Shown: positions 20,780 through 32,836, numbered from the stretch's first letter. The stretch: DNA of 64,000 nucleotides from Volutella citrinella (GCA_034401135.1 JAWZSP010000005.1:1-64000); one strand, 5' to 3'. Numbers and translations are program-made. The notes: a model not told the origin generated them from the sequence alone.

Positions 20780-22410
20780 CCTGCATAATATATCAAAGCT
20801 TCTTAGTTGCAAGCATCTGTTCGAGTGCCTCGTGGAAGCCTAGAAGGTCGTTGGTGCCGGTCACTAAATATGACTTCACTTCCTTGTGCGAGGCCTCAGT
20901 GGGACTGTTCGTGATCTGGCCGAAATTACGATATTGCTTTATAAAGCACTTTGCCTACTGTAATCGCCACGGCATCCATTCCTTTGAGATGTATGCGAGG
21001 ATATGATGTTGAAGAGGATATGTGTTATTTAGCTTCATCCAAGCTGCCTTAAAATCTTCCTCCGTTTGGGCCCAAGTGATGCGTTTCTAGGCTTTAAACA
21101 TGCCGTTACGGCTGTGGATATCATTATCGGAGGGCTGCAGTCGTTGGGGTTCGATCGAGATCGGATTTTCGGCTTCACGTTGTGTATCTAGGGAGGGTAT
21201 CGAGACCTTATCGTTATCAGGATCATCGTCAGGATCATCGGTATTCTATAGAGTACTGATCTTTCCCTTGATAGCTGTATGAACATGCTAAATATATAGT
21301 TGTTATTGTAATAAAGGAAACACTTGCCTAATCGCATTTTAGGGCCTTTTCCTTATCCATGATAATAACTTATGGGGTTGCAATTTAAAGATCATAGCGG
21401 AATTTATCAAGCTGCCGGCAAAGCTATAGATATGCACTTTCTGCCTTATTATTAATAAGGCTAAAGGCAAAGTTGGTGATAGAGTTATGATCAGTGACCC
21501 CAGTTATATAAAAGAAAGGCATCTTAAAGCGGTTCGTCTTGAATGTGTTGTTAATGCCTAGAACCTTAGGAAACCGCTTCCATTGGGTTTCACACTATAG
21601 ATAGGTCCATAGTACTGTACTCACGTGGTTATTATCATTATTATAGTACTGGATAACATAATGGATGCCTTGTGTATATAGGATAGATATCTATTATTAT
21701 ATTGGGGTCAGACTGTGAAGTTGTTCACGCTGAACGCGCTATCGATTGTTGTAGATGTCTTTTTGGCGGAAATATAGTATTATTGATAATTGTGCGCGTA
21801 TGATATCGTTGAACTTGCGAGCAGGAAGAGCTTTATGTTGAGATGGGCTCTTTAGAAGCTCTAGTTGTTAGGGAGTTCTTCGGCGATGGACTAGGTGTGC
21901 GGATGGATAAAGCGAAGCTTTGTGATTGTGACGGCCGTGAACTTTATAGCACTATCGTCGGTCGGTCTTTGTGTTGCATCTTGCAGTGATTTTGAATATA
22001 CAGTCTTGAATCTTTATTACTGGTTATTATAGGCTAGAAGGGGCATTATTGGCAGCTCGGGAAGGCGGTCGAGGGCGGTCGAGGGCCTCGATCGCAGGCA
22101 AATACGATATATGTGAGAACAGGCTTACCGCCAGGTTCTAGTATGTTCTTCGAAGAGTTCTTTTTAATGAGAGCAGCGCCGTTATTGCGTTGGTGGTCTT
22201 GAAGGAAGGTGTAGAGGTCATCGAAGGTGGCGAAAAGTGGTGATATTGGTGGTTGAGGGATTTCTTGGCCCCTGGATGCCGAGCTGGATGTGGCCACAGT
22301 GTCATATTCAAAGTCGTCAAACTCACTCTGTGGCGGCGTAAAAAGTTCATCTACTATAGAAAAATCATCATCAGTGAAAAGAGACTCCTCGAGCTCTATG
22401 CCGATGGTCT
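20780..22410 (-). pseudogene. Decayed MULE-type (Hop-like) transposase
   Basis: Read on the minus strand: an acidic N-terminus (SLFTDDDFSIVDELFTPPQ), then FATFDDLYTFLQDHQRNNG and YIVFACDRG, the FAR1/MULE-like DNA-binding N-terminal pattern; then NNTFKTNRFKMPFFYITGVT and IIMDKEKALKC, the DDE core (second Asp kept); then EEDFKAAWMKL, KEWMPWRLQ, FGQITNSPTEASHKEV and LLGFHEALEQML, the conserved MULE C-terminal pattern. At 21550-21552 the first catalytic Asp (family I-D-A/N-T) is Asn. Several stops interrupt the frame. It is a cut-and-paste transposon remnant; terminal inverted repeats were not identified. Confidence 0.8.
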
Positions 22411-22556
22411 CGCATCAAGGAAATATATTATATTCGCAATGTTATGATTGATTGACATTGCCCATCACTATAGTGATATTGGGGGCAAGCTTTGGCGGGC
22501 TATGCAAAAAAACGCAGGGCACGTGACTGTGCTGTACGTTTATGAAAAGTGTGCCG

Positions 22557-22713
22557 TATAAATAGCACTACTCTTCTAAAAACTTCTTCTTTCCAAGTCT
22601 ACAGCTTTGTAGCTAGCACTAAACATTCTCTCAAAGCAAATTATTACTTATCTTAATGTAAGCCTTTACTAGTACTTTAATACTGACTATTTCTTACCTT
22701 TTTCTTTATCTAG
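22557..22713 (+). promoter_or_regulatory. TATA box and 5'-UTR intron of the bicupin gene
   Basis: TATAAATA lies at 22557-22564, about 160 bp before the ATG. A CACGTG E-box is at 22520-22525. Between them and the ATG, 22658-22713 has intron signals: donor GTAAGC, a CTGAC branch-like site and acceptor CTAG, ending nine bases before the start codon. Confidence 0.5.
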
Positions 22714-22722
22714 GATTCGAAA

Positions 22723-23831
22723 ATGGGCCTCCCCATAAGAACCATCCCACCAGGGCTAAGAATTAGCTACATCCTAGACCAGCCGGGAGGAGAGCGCATT
22801 GCGATTCCCGGCCGCAACATTGGAATCCGCATCCTCACATCTGCAAAGGAAACAGATGACAAGATTGCCGTCTTCTATTGCGACGCCGTCCCATCCGACC
22901 CTTCCGGCTTCTGGTGGCACAAGGAGGCGTACATTGCTCTCATCGTGACGAAGGGGTGTCTCACAATCAGGGACGGCCACAGAAACCGTGAGCTACACTC
23001 TGGAGATTTTGCCTTTATTCCCCCGGTAAGAGAATCTTATTCATATAGTGTACCTACGCTTCGCGGGCTAACTTGCCACCGGAAAACTAGAAGACTGTAT
23101 ATAGTTGCCAGCCTCTTGCACCTTTCATGGAGGTGCTAGCCCTTGCCACTCCAGGCAATCAAGTTGGCCTCTTCCGCGCTATAGGCGAAGAATATGCCGG
23201 GACTTTGATGCCCGTACACGCCAACCGCGGCCCACCGACGATTCCATCACTGGATTTCTTTGATGTTCACTTTGAGGACGATTATGCGCCACCAGGCCCA
23301 TCTCACTGGGTGGATATAGATAACAGGTTGCCTAGCCCCTTCAAGCCCTACTTTCTTCGTGTCAATACCGGCCCTCGGTGGATGTTTGGCGGGGTGATGT
23401 CAAGCCCCTTCGTTAGAGCAGGCCAGTGTGATGGGAAATTCTCTATCTCTTCTCTAGAGTTGTCCTCTGCTTATCCCGAGAGGCCATTCCTCGACCGATA
23501 TTTAAGCTTTACTAGAGTGGACCACTGCTTTTGTGTTATGGAAGGCTTATTTAAAGTAAAGCTCAAGGGGGATTCCAATTGGATGACTATACGAGAAGGC
23601 CAGACAATTATGATTGCGGCCAGGCAATTTTTAACTGCTGATATTGATATCACCAGTAAGTATGCCCGCATAGTTACCCTGACTAACGGCACTGGCATCG
23701 ATGAGTTGATTCATAGGGCTGGCCATGAGTGCAAGAGTTTTGTATTACCGGGGACTGTGGGTGAGTGGGATGGTTGGGATGAAATCCGCCTCAAATCGGC
23801 GTGTGCGGAGGTCGGGGCTCAGATTGAATGA
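22723..23831 (+). CDS. Quercetin 2,3-dioxygenase-like bicupin
   Basis: Two exons, 22723-23025 and 23091-23831 (65-nt intron, branch GCTAAC), give 347 residues. Two cupin domains are visible: the first around YIALIVTKGCLTIRDGH and SGDFAFIPP followed by PGNQVGLFRAIGEEYAG, the second around DHCFCVMEGLFKVKLKG. This matches the fungal quercetinase-like family, which opens flavonol or related rings using a metal held by a His-x-His...Glu...His set. That set is not visible in either domain here (first domain WWHKEAYI, second VDHCFC), so catalysis of the classic type is doubtful. The gene stands alone between the dead MULE element and a region of broken genes, with its own TATA box. It could be an active enzyme of different chemistry or a binding protein. 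Confidence 0.7.
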
Positions 23832-24715
23832 CTCGGCGAGTTTGGCGCCTTGCCTGTGTATAGATCTAGACCAAAGATAATATTTTCTAATTGTAGTTGA
23901 ACCTTGATCTTGAGTATAGTAAATCTGGGTGCAATCATGGGCATGTGGATTCTCAGGTTCACATTCGTGCCGTTCTGGAGTTCTTTGGCATCTCCGCGGA
24001 CAATATATCCCCTTTTGGCCAGTGCCCGACGATTCCATTATATCTACCTTGAGGTCGTTGATATTCCTGGCCTAAATCTTCCTCTCTCTCTTCTTTCTCG
24101 TCGTTCTCTAGATCACCTATTCGAGGTAGATACCTGGCGGAAGTTTCCCGAGCCTGGCGATTTGCTCAGCTCCGACGACATTGCGGCCGATTGCGGCAGC
24201 ATTGATAGTATCAGCTGCCAGACGAAACCGAACCTGTCAGCATTATATGCCTCCGCAGAAGCATACGATCCAGCAATTCTATTCTCCATCAAATAGGGCT
24301 CACCGCTAAATACTTGAACATACTCCGCGGGCAAAGTATCTTCCGGTGTCACGTCGCTCTTGCGTGATTTAGGGGTAGACTACACCTTCCGGGGCGAATG
24401 TGGAGGTCTCCGGGGATTAATCACGGGCCACTTGTTCCTCACCTAGAAGATCTCCTAGACCGTCCCGCACACTGGCCGAGTTTGGCTTTAACCACCACCT
24501 GTGTTGGCCAGAAATGGAGAACAAGTCCTACGTTAACATAGGAAGAAAATACCTTCCGCTTGTGCCGTAATTCTTTTGCTCGTCTAAATAAACACTGCTC
24601 GACCTTGGAAGACCCGTCATTTACCACTCACGTTGGCCTTCACAACATTCATATATTCGCCCCGACGCGCGAGCGACTCTTCTGCATCACAATTCAAGCG
24701 AAAGCATAGAGAATC
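23832..24715. other. Intergenic stretch, no convincing gene
   Basis: Open frames occur on both strands (a 130-codon + frame at 23904-24296 and a 79-codon - frame at 24113-24352), but neither has a recognised motif. The minus frame has a reasonable amino-acid mix and could be the end of a degraded gene. Confidence 0.4.
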
Positions 24716-24997
24716 ATGGCTCTCATACTGCGGTTATTGCCTATCGCCGGGCTCGTGTTTCTTGTAATCAGGTTTATCCACGACCGAATGGAAAGACAGC
24801 AAAGGAACCCAGCGAACCCCAAATTACACCACCTGGACCGCCGGGCGTGGCCGAAGCCCTTTCCTTTTGATCTACAGCCAAGGTCCAGGGAGAAGGCTGA
24901 GCAGGTAGAAAAGGGGTGGGAAGAGGCAAAGGCCAGTGATCCACTGAAGCAGACAAAGGATTACCAATTGGGTCAGGTGTCTCGAGGCAAGCATTGA
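24716..24997 (+). CDS. Small membrane-anchored hypothetical protein, 93 residues
   Basis: The ATG is in fair context (AATCATGG). Residues 1-20 form a membrane anchor (LILRLLPIAGLVFLVIRF) followed by a basic, hydrophilic tail (HDRMERQQRNPANPKLHHLD, later PRSREKAEQVEKGWEEAKAS). No family recognised. The layout, anchor then charged cytosolic or lumenal tail, is typical of small fungal membrane proteins. Its short length and lack of neighbours keep confidence low. Confidence 0.4.
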   Translation: MALILRLLPIAGLVFLVIRFIHDRMERQQRNPANPKLHHLDRRAWPKPFPFDLQPRSREKAEQVEKGWEEAKASDPLKQTKDYQLGQVSRGKH

Positions 24998-25761
24998 TCG
25001 CCGGACGCTCTTTCCAGGGGGACTTCAGATTGGCTTACTGCGGTGACTTGTCGCGAGGGGTGAATCTTCTTGATAGATCTGATCCAAAGTAAATAATTTG
25101 AATCAAAATAAATGAGTCCCATGTTCACTGCAGTGGCTGCCTTTGAATCCCGCTTCAACTGCATTGTACCATCCACGAAACAGCCGACTTCCTGACACCT
25201 TTCACGACCTTGCCACACCTGCTAACGTTTTACGTGGCGATCATTGCAATTGCCAAGTAACTGGTAGTTTTGTCTGTAAATATAATTTTTTAAAAACTGA
25301 CCAACACCGGGATTCGGTCACTGAGGGATTTAGTAACTTATTACATTACAGCTTTTGCTAACCACTCTCTTCCTGCTGCCCGAAGTTCCACCCTTGAGTG
25401 AGGCCTTATCTCTGCACTCTGCTCGCGCTGCCTTTTCCACACAAACACTCGGAGATTTAGTCCTTCGCCCATGTAACGATCGAATGGCTCAAACAACTTT
25501 CCATTCTTCTAGTCGACACCATCTCTTGGAATAAGAATCATAGGTGGATAGATATTAGCTTCTACACCTCAACCTATTTCTTGTGGCCCCGAACCCTGGC
25601 TCTGCGTCGTATGCACAATGTTGGTGTACAATGCTATCCACCACTTCAGCCTACAGTTCATCGTGACCACCGCCCTGTGCCGCCTTCTGACCAGGCAGTG
25701 GGAGTTGCCAAGGTCCACTGTTGCACTCTTCCGGTGTCAAATCTTCGTAGTTGTTCTCCTC

Positions 25762-26019
25762 CTAGACCTCACCACCAGACCCAAAGGTCTCAGCAGTAAC
25801 TTGAGTTAGGAAGGAGGCATTGCGTATTGCAGATAGGAAGTTGTTAATGAGCAGGTCGTAAATCTCTTGGACACGCAGCTGGGTAGGGGCGTTTAGGACC
25901 TTTTTGATAAAATATTGGACGTATTCAAGAGTGAAATCAATGTCGGTTTGACCGTCCAGTATTTCACCCGTTTGCACTTCCATGGCAGCTTTCTTGTAAG
26001 TCGATAGAGCAACGATCAA
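25762..26019 (-). pseudogene. Coding-like fragment of unknown origin
   Basis: An 85-codon frame with natural composition (for example DFTLEYVQYFIKKVLNAPTQ and EIYDLLINNFLSAIRNA). Its first Met is preceded in frame by a stop, and the frame appears to continue in sense after its own TAG (EENNYEDLTPEECN). This looks like an exon or remnant of a larger gene. No family was recognised. The flanks 24998-25761 show no other gene. Confidence 0.3.
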
Positions 26020-26079
26020 TTGACGGTTATTCGGTTAGACTAATCCACATAAATATATTATTGGCGACCGCTTCAGCAT

Positions 26080-26915
26080 TCAGCCACACTGGCTGATTAG
26101 TGCTGCTGTAAGACGCAACTGGTTTTTTATCAGCCCTGACTATCGATTGGTCCCGGAAACGACGGCACATGCGGCTGTCGAAGATGCCGAAGATGCTTAT
26201 GAATGGGTTGCCACCAACCTGGCCAGGGAGCTGGGTCTCAAGACAGGTGGTATAGTTCTCGCTGGTTCTAGTGCCGGGGCATACCTAGCTCTCACGACCG
26301 CCTCCCTGTCAACTACGAAGCCAACAGCTCTGGTCCTGATATACGGGATGCTTGATCCAGCCAATGAACGCTACACAAAGAAGGGCACAAACATTTTTGG
26401 GCTACCAACTTTCGATGGTCGCCCTATAGTCGAAACAATTCTCCACAGTGCCAAGGGACAGGCTCTTACGGGATATCCATGGCCGTCAGATCCTTCCAAA
26501 GACCCCCGGTTTGCGCTAATTGCAGCTCTACACGTCGAGGCCCTATTGGCCGATGTCCTGACAGGCGTTCATGGTCTTGGCGCTGCGATTGCATCTCAAG
26601 GGCCTGAGGTAGCCATTCCTGAGGATGCAAGAAGACAGTTCCCGGCTACTTTTGCTTCACTTGGAATCTCCCACCAACAATACTCTTTCATGGCAAGAAC
26701 GACGCTGCAACACCATTTGAGGTCAGCCATTCGTTTGCGTCGAAATTGGCCGCTGCTGGTGTAGATGTGGCAACAGAGTTCCCGGAGGATGCTCAACATG
26801 GCTTCGACGCCTTGCTAGGCCCTATAGATTTGGAAACCCCTCGGAAGAAGTGCCAGACAAAAAGGACATTCAGAGTTTACGAGACGTGATTGCCTTCCTC
26901 GACAGGGTCGGTTAG
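26080..26915 (+). pseudogene. HSL-type alpha/beta-hydrolase (esterase), truncated and frameshifted
   Basis: Visible pieces follow the hormone-sensitive-lipase esterase order: FISPDYRLVPETTAHAAVED (family DYRLAPE), VLAGSSAGAYLALTT (nucleophile Ser in GSSAG), then in another frame ILFHGKNDAATPFEVSHSFA (acid site) and FPEDAQHGFDAL (catalytic His), then in a third frame DIQSLRDVIAFLDRVG at the end. Two frame changes, near 26,660-26,680 and near 26,830, are needed to link them and no intron signals explain them. The HGGG oxyanion-hole region upstream is missing. It is therefore a dead gene, truncated at its 5' end. Confidence 0.75.
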
Positions 26916-26999
26916 TTACTGTTGAGATACAATCTGCAAAAGTAATGGGTACCCACATTGATGGTAGTATGAATGTAGTATATATGCCTGGTCCTTTCA

Positions 27000-28001
27000 A
27001 CAGTTACCTTGCAGCTGACAGTCAGGCATGTCTCTCTCTATTGCTCAGGAAACGCTCAATACTTCTGTCGGATGGTGTATGTTAGACAAGCCTCTGCAGC
27101 AAGCAGGCATATCCTCTGTCCAAATATATTCGTCAACTTTGCTGAGAGCGTGCATACTTTGACTTCTCGTCTCAAGCCTGAACGCCGAGATTCATGACTA
27201 GAACGGATGGCCGAGTCTTGCCTCGGAGGTTAGTCGGGAATTTCCCGGTTTTGGTGGGGACCATGGCGAATGTGGGGTGGGGGGAGATTAAGGGGGAGGA
27301 AACGGAAGGGGTGGGGCGTTAGGGGGCTTGGGGGACGGTGCTGGAACTGGACAGGGCAGCGTGGCATAGGCCCGGGGTAGGTGGATCCGAGGATGCAAAG
27401 CGGAGAAACCTGGGGCACGGAGAAAGTGGGATGCGGGGGAAAAGGTTGGATCCGACAGGCCGAAACGCTGACCCCGATTGAGATGCGCGGACAACGTGGG
27501 CCACGCGGACAGCGATTTACCCTTTACCGCCACCAAGCCGGGTGGGAACTGTGCTCGCCCAGAAGGACAGTGTACATACATCGCGGGACAGATTGTGCGT
27601 GCTTCTAGCAGGGCAGGGCAGGGCAGGGGCAGGGCACGTGGTCGTGGTCGTTGTCGTGGTCGTGGTCGGTGGCCATGCTGGCTCAACCCGGGTGCGAGAA
27701 CCTTCTCCCACTCGCTCTCACCACAGTCATCTGTTTCAGTCTTCAGAGGGCGGATGGAGGCATTCAAGATCTTCCGCGTCTGGCATGACACATCGCACTC
27801 GTCTGTGGGAACACACGGCTCAAGTTGGAGATGCGGCCACGTCTTGTACCAGACCAAGCTCTCTCGTTCTTTTCAATTGATCCATTTATATATAATCCTA
27901 GCATTTGTTTTGCGGGGCCGCCCGGCGGCCGGCACAGGACCGCATGTATGCCTATCTGCTCTTCGCGGACAGTATTATCGCCATCGACCTCCGTAGATGG
28001 C
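27000..28001. other. GC-rich intergenic stretch with G-runs and simple repeats
   Basis: Many runs of four to six G on the + strand lie at 27,270-27,340, and GGGCA and GTGGTC simple repeats at about 27,609-27,671. Long frames on both strands are low-complexity by-products. No gene is supported; the 3' end of the next minus-strand gene lies at 28002. Confidence 0.55.
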
Positions 28002-29891
28002 TCATGCTCTGATGACGTAGGGGAGCACGATTTTGCTGCCCGAGAAGAATTGGTTGGTCCCGCCAACGCGCTCATCTGTGCGGTCCCCACTCGCATGCTG
28101 CATGATGGGCATGAGAGTCTCACCATCTTTAGCAGAAAGTTCAACGCGGATCCGATGCCCCTTCTCGAATACCATACTGTTTGGCTGGATTGGCAACTTC
28201 ACCTGGTATCTCTCTCCACCGTTGACGGGTGCCGGGTTGGCTTGGCTGAGGAATGGGAGATGCTCTGTTGAGTATTTCGGGTCCAACGTTCGATGGGTCA
28301 GGCGTAGGTAGCCTCGTGTCACCGAATCTGTCACTTCTCCATGGTTGCCCTCGAATTGAAGCAGTTTACCGTCAAGCCCAATATTTGTTATGGATATAAA
28401 TATGTCCATATCATTGGCGTCGGTCGATACTTCGAGTTCCATGTAGGGAAAACCCAACAACTCAAACTCTTCCTCCAAGGGTTCGGTTTCGAATTGAGCT
28501 CAGCCCAAAACCCTGGATACTCGCATACCAGTTGACTGGATGGCAACCTTGTTGAGTCAGTCACGAGAAGTCGCTCGGGAGTCAAGAAATAAGACCGATA
28601 TTGGTTGTCCAACGGGGGGAACTCTTTCTCGCTGCGGCGAAGGCGGTTCAGTCCCTTCCGAATGGTTAGGTCAACCCTGGGGGCCTCGGCCATCCCATTC
28701 TGGGTTTTATCGAAGATGTAGTAGTCCAGGAAGCGCCGTTGCTTCTCTATCAGCTCTTTCCGGTAATAGGCACCAAGATGATCTCCACAGTGCATCTCTA
28801 GGTACTTATGTTTCGAAGAAGCCCGCATGTAACCGAGAACGTTCCCCGGGGAGTGAAGCTCGGTATCCATCCAATTTCCCGCTGAGTACACGGGGACCTC
28901 CACCTTTTCTAGGTGCCGATAGCGATCCAGGAATGGCCACACTCCCTGACTACAGTATTCGGCCTCGAACACAAGCTCGACAAAGTTGATTCATTGAGTC
29001 TTTAGTATTTTCTCTGGGACGCCTTCGGCAAAACCATGTTGGTATAGGAGAACGGCATTTTTCCACCAGTGCGTTGCAAATCGACTGTTAGTAATACCCC
29101 CCGGGCGCGCAAACTGGGAATAGAAATCATTTCCAGCCTCCCATGGCACAATAGCTCTTAGTGAAGGGGGCTGCTGTTGTGCCGCCGTCCAACTAACCAT
29201 TCCTAAATAGCTGATCCCAGTCATGCCTACTCTTCTGTTACACTAATCTTGCTTACCAGCCCACTCAATAACGTCGAATAGATCTGTGAGGTTGAAATTA
29301 GTCATTACTAAGTCACAGGCTTGCTTTGGGATACGGCTGCATTCGTGGCTTACCGCTTCCCTCGGCGTCAGCCGATACATGTTGAGTTCGAGAAAGCCCC
29401 CAGGGGTCAAATATGCCGGGACTGCCACCGATGCCGCGTGTGTCGACACGGAGCAGTGCATATCCGAACTCCTTGGTCTGCAAAATATTAGCTTTTGGCA
29501 GTGTTACCATTATCTTGGACAGCAAGTATACCCATATCAGCGGATCTGCATACTCCATGCAAGCGTCGGGACCCAGCGGCTTGATCTTGGCGTGCATCTT
29601 ACTGTAAATATCCGTTCTGGGCAATCCCCAATCGAGGGCATGGATGTCTTTTCCATACGGGCCCATTGAGAACAAGCAAGGTACGGGGGCACTCGCGCCG
29701 CTCGATGGTGGCAGCGGTAGAAAGATATCTGCGCAAAGCTCAACACCATCACGAACCGGAATGTACGCATTTTTTATTTTTATGTACCCCGTATCACACG
29801 TAGTTCGAATGGTGTCCCTCTTGGGAAGGGGCAGTGATACTGGCATTTTCACGAGTTTATAGAAATAACGCGATCGGGCAACTCGCTGCAC
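28002..29891 (-). pseudogene. CocE/NonD (X-Pro dipeptidyl-peptidase S15-like) hydrolase, broken
   Basis: The order of the family is clear: N-terminal VRDGVELCADIFLP, a 54-nt intron (29478-29531), YALLRVDTRGIGGSPG, a second intron ending before DLFDVIEWAG, the nucleophile motif TGISYLGMVSW, SAGNW, then the C-terminal jelly-roll part (RGYLRLTHRTLDP ... KGHRIRVELS). Three defects break it: TAG at 29243-29245 where family members have Trp (alignment spacing to GISYLG is exact, so no intron explains it), TGA at 28991-28993 inside an otherwise continuous frame, and a frame change near 28,500 that could be a frameshift or odd splicing. Intact relatives hydrolyse acyl or peptide bonds with a Ser-His-Asp triad. 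The start could be Met16 rather than Met1. Confidence 0.75.
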
Positions 29892-30917
29892 GCTCTCGGG
29901 GATGGGGAAAATGAGGGGGGTTTGGATAGACTTGAAAAGGGGCTGGGATGGTCAATTTAACGTGGTCTCCAGCGACTTGCTAATAAGTATTCGGCCGCCT
30001 AAAACAGCACTCGAATGACTTGCGTGAATGGCCACATAGAAGTTATATCGACGGGGCATCCTCCATGAATGAATGCACCTCACCCCGTAAGAACCATCGG
30101 CTGATTGTGGGGTTATCCCCACGGCTACCCATCCATGCGACCCGTGAAATTAGTGCGTGACCTTACCACTCGGGTTCCTATTGGTTCAACCCTTGAGTCA
30201 ATGCCGCGCCTCGGCGAGAGTGGGGTCGTTAACAACAACATTTTCAAAGCCTAACGCCTTCATGGAAAAAGACTCCCCCAGAGGGGGGGGTGGGGGGCAC
30301 ATTGGCAGTCATTACGTGTTAACGCACTGGTGTCTCTATTAGATGATATTAGTGGGTGTTATCCTGGCGTTCTAATTGTCCGAGAAGTTATGTGGTCACA
30401 CTGGAATGCATATCTTAGCTTGTAATTCACAGGTCGTTGCCATTGGTTTTCGTGCACAAAGAGAGACTAACAACCATTGCGCATATGAACTACAACACCT
30501 GCCGTAAATCGCTACAAGGTCGTGACTATCCTACTAGATATGGAATTGGCTCGCTTTCCCCCATAGAATCGTATGCATCAATCTATGTGACATCTGGCTT
30601 ATGTCTGCCATGCCTGTGTTCGTGAGCAAATCCTGCGGGTAAAATCCTTGATATCGCAACCTTTCCGCGATTTAATACTAGAACATAAAAGTTTTGGTTC
30701 TTTTCGACCTGTTGGCCAGTGTGGAAATTTGAATCATGGTACTAGCGAAGAATCTCCAATTAACACTCAAACCAGCCACCCGCAAGGCTAAACGCTGCGT
30801 TTTAATTCTCACGCTTCGTGAATCACTGCTCGTAGATCCACGGATAGAGTGCATCTTAGCTATGTATCTCAAAATTCATCTTTATGAGCGGGGTCTTGGC
30901 TATGCATATAGCCTTAT
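29892..30917. other. Intergenic region between the broken hydrolase and the P450
   Basis: About 1 kb with ordinary composition and no supported gene. A G-rich run (GAGGGGGGGGGTGGGGGG) lies near 30,278-30,297. It should contain the hydrolase promoter and the P450 terminator. Confidence 0.5.
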
Positions 30918-32836
30918 TTAATTGACATCAGGGACCGGTCTCTTCTGCCGCAAAACCACTTCCATATCTTTTTGGCTATGAAAATCGTGATTTGCCGTTT
31001 TCCACTCCTTGTTGGGGTATTTGAGACTCACGTCGAAGTAGGACATGATAGTTGGGACAACTTTTTGGATCTCCTGATAAGGGTGTTAGCGTTCCCTACT
31101 GTGGGCAGGTCTGGGGCTCGGACTGGACGGATGACGATGCACGGCGTACCACGAGGGAAATGTTCTTCCCGAGACACGTTCTGCTCCCTGCACCAAATTG
31201 AACCATATGTCGATTCATGTGAGTCAGTTTCTCCGGGGAGCTCTCAATCCATCTCTCGGGCCGGAAATCGTCCGCGTCGACTCCGAACACATCCTTGTTA
31301 CGGTGGATGACGTATGCGCTAGATCCTACTAGGACCGATCCTGGAATCCATTGACCAGCAATTTCAACCCCATCAGGTGGTGTGAATCTCTGATACGGAA
31401 AGGCGACACTCGGCCAAAAGCGCATAGACTCCTGGGAACAAAAGTTAGCAAAGGAGGTCCACAGTAGATGGTACAGAGTTGGCTCACCTTCGCGACTGCG
31501 AGCAGGTACTCCATGCGGTTAGAGGTGTCAAATGAGACTATGCCAGGAATCATGCCCTCAGACACCATGTCGTCAACCTCCTTTTGTAATTTGTCAAATG
31601 TAGTAGGGTTTTTTAATGTGAAGTAAAACATTGCCCTCATGATGATGGCAGTAGTATCGGATCCGGCAAACCTATGCAAATTCTGTCAGCCTGCGGGCAT
31701 AATCCACCAGGGCAAGGGTCTCGCACAGAGATGAGCCAGCCTCTATGGCGACATGTTCTTTGGTCCACTCTTGGGGGTTTTTGTAGTGCTGTGCCATCCA
31801 GAAACTAATCATATCTTTCCGGCCGTCTTTGCCCTCCTGGTTGATGCGCTCTTCGGCTGCATTTGCAGCGAATGCATTAAATGATGCGCGGGCAGCTACC
31901 GTCTCCTTGATAAACGGGAGCAGTGAAGTTATAGGGTTAATAACCCATTTCTTCGCGTATGGAACCAGGCCTACCCAATAATGTATGCTCACGACTGCGT
32001 CGACTGCTTGGCACCATCTATCCTTGTCACAACCAGCCCTGAGGAACCCTAGTTCCTTTCCAATTGCCTACTTGGTGAATTAGTCATTGACCAATGGTCC
32101 AGCAAGACTGACAAGGACTCACCAAGATTCCAATAACGTCAAAGGCATACCAAAGTAGCCATTCATCCTACGAGTCTGTCAGATTCACCCATTCGCGAAA
32201 GTAAGGGGTGGCCTCACCCACCAACATAATAGTTTGACCGGCCGACGCCCGCTTGCTCAGTTGTGCTAAGAGAATCTTGGTGCAGTCGTCAACCAGATGC
32301 TCCATCTCCAAAATGGCATTCATAGAATACGCTGGGGCAGTGTTTCGTCGCCTCTTTGAATGTACGGCGTTGTTATTCTCCGTGAACACGTCTTTGGGGT
32401 TTGAGAAAGACCAAACTCCATACCAAGGCCCTTTCGTGAACCCTTTGTTGGCATTGCCGTATATAACACTAAGGGCTGCCGGGTCCGCAATTTGCAGCTC
32501 GAATGGGGTGGTTCGAACGATGGCTTATCGCGACCTGAGCTTAGTTGAAAGACTGATGGCGCGATTGCAGATTTACTCACGTCCATACTTTTCATGCAGC
32601 CTAAGCATGGTGTCGTGATGTTTCCCCCCCCAAGCATCTAACACCAGCCACCATCGGGTTACGCTTGCCCAGAATGGACCGGGGAACTTGGAGAGGGGGG
32701 AGAAATATCGCCTTCGGATCGCTACCAAGAACAGACACAGAAGTAGCGACAAAAATGGCAGAATGAAGCCTAGTAGGATGAGCTTCTTTCTCGGCAGCAG
32801 ACCGACGTCGCCGATCCATGCCTGAATGGTGTACAT
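30918..32836 (-). CDS. Cytochrome P450 (pisatin-demethylase-like), seven exons
   Basis: Exons 32581-32836, 32222-32523, 32123-32167, 31727-32067, 31488-31671, 31150-31431 and 30918-31073 sum to 1566 nt, 521 residues, all in frame. An N-terminal membrane anchor ([20 protein letters not shown]) places it on the ER. Key motifs: [13 protein letters not shown]-helix FAGSDTTA (about residues 316-323), ExxR as ESMR (377-380), PERW, and the haem loop [12 protein letters not shown] with the Cys ligand at about 462. Such enzymes hydroxylate or demethylate hydrophobic compounds with a P450 reductase. An apparent stop at 32168 is removed by a 54-nt intron (donor GTGGGT, acceptor CGTAG). Upstream lie a 92-bp duplicated hairpin unit and a G-rich tract. 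No TCGGNNCCGA site lies near it. Confidence 0.85.

Noticed and set aside
27288..27857. A 189-codon minus-strand frame
   Set aside because: Pro/Arg/Cys-rich low-complexity sequence over simple repeats, with competing frames on the other strand and no motif.
32123..32260. Apparent nonsense codon (TAG at 32168) in the first P450
   Set aside because: A 54-nt intron (32168-32221, donor GTGGGT, acceptor CGTAG) removes it and restores the conserved tract [15 protein letters not shown] with all exons summing to a multiple of three.
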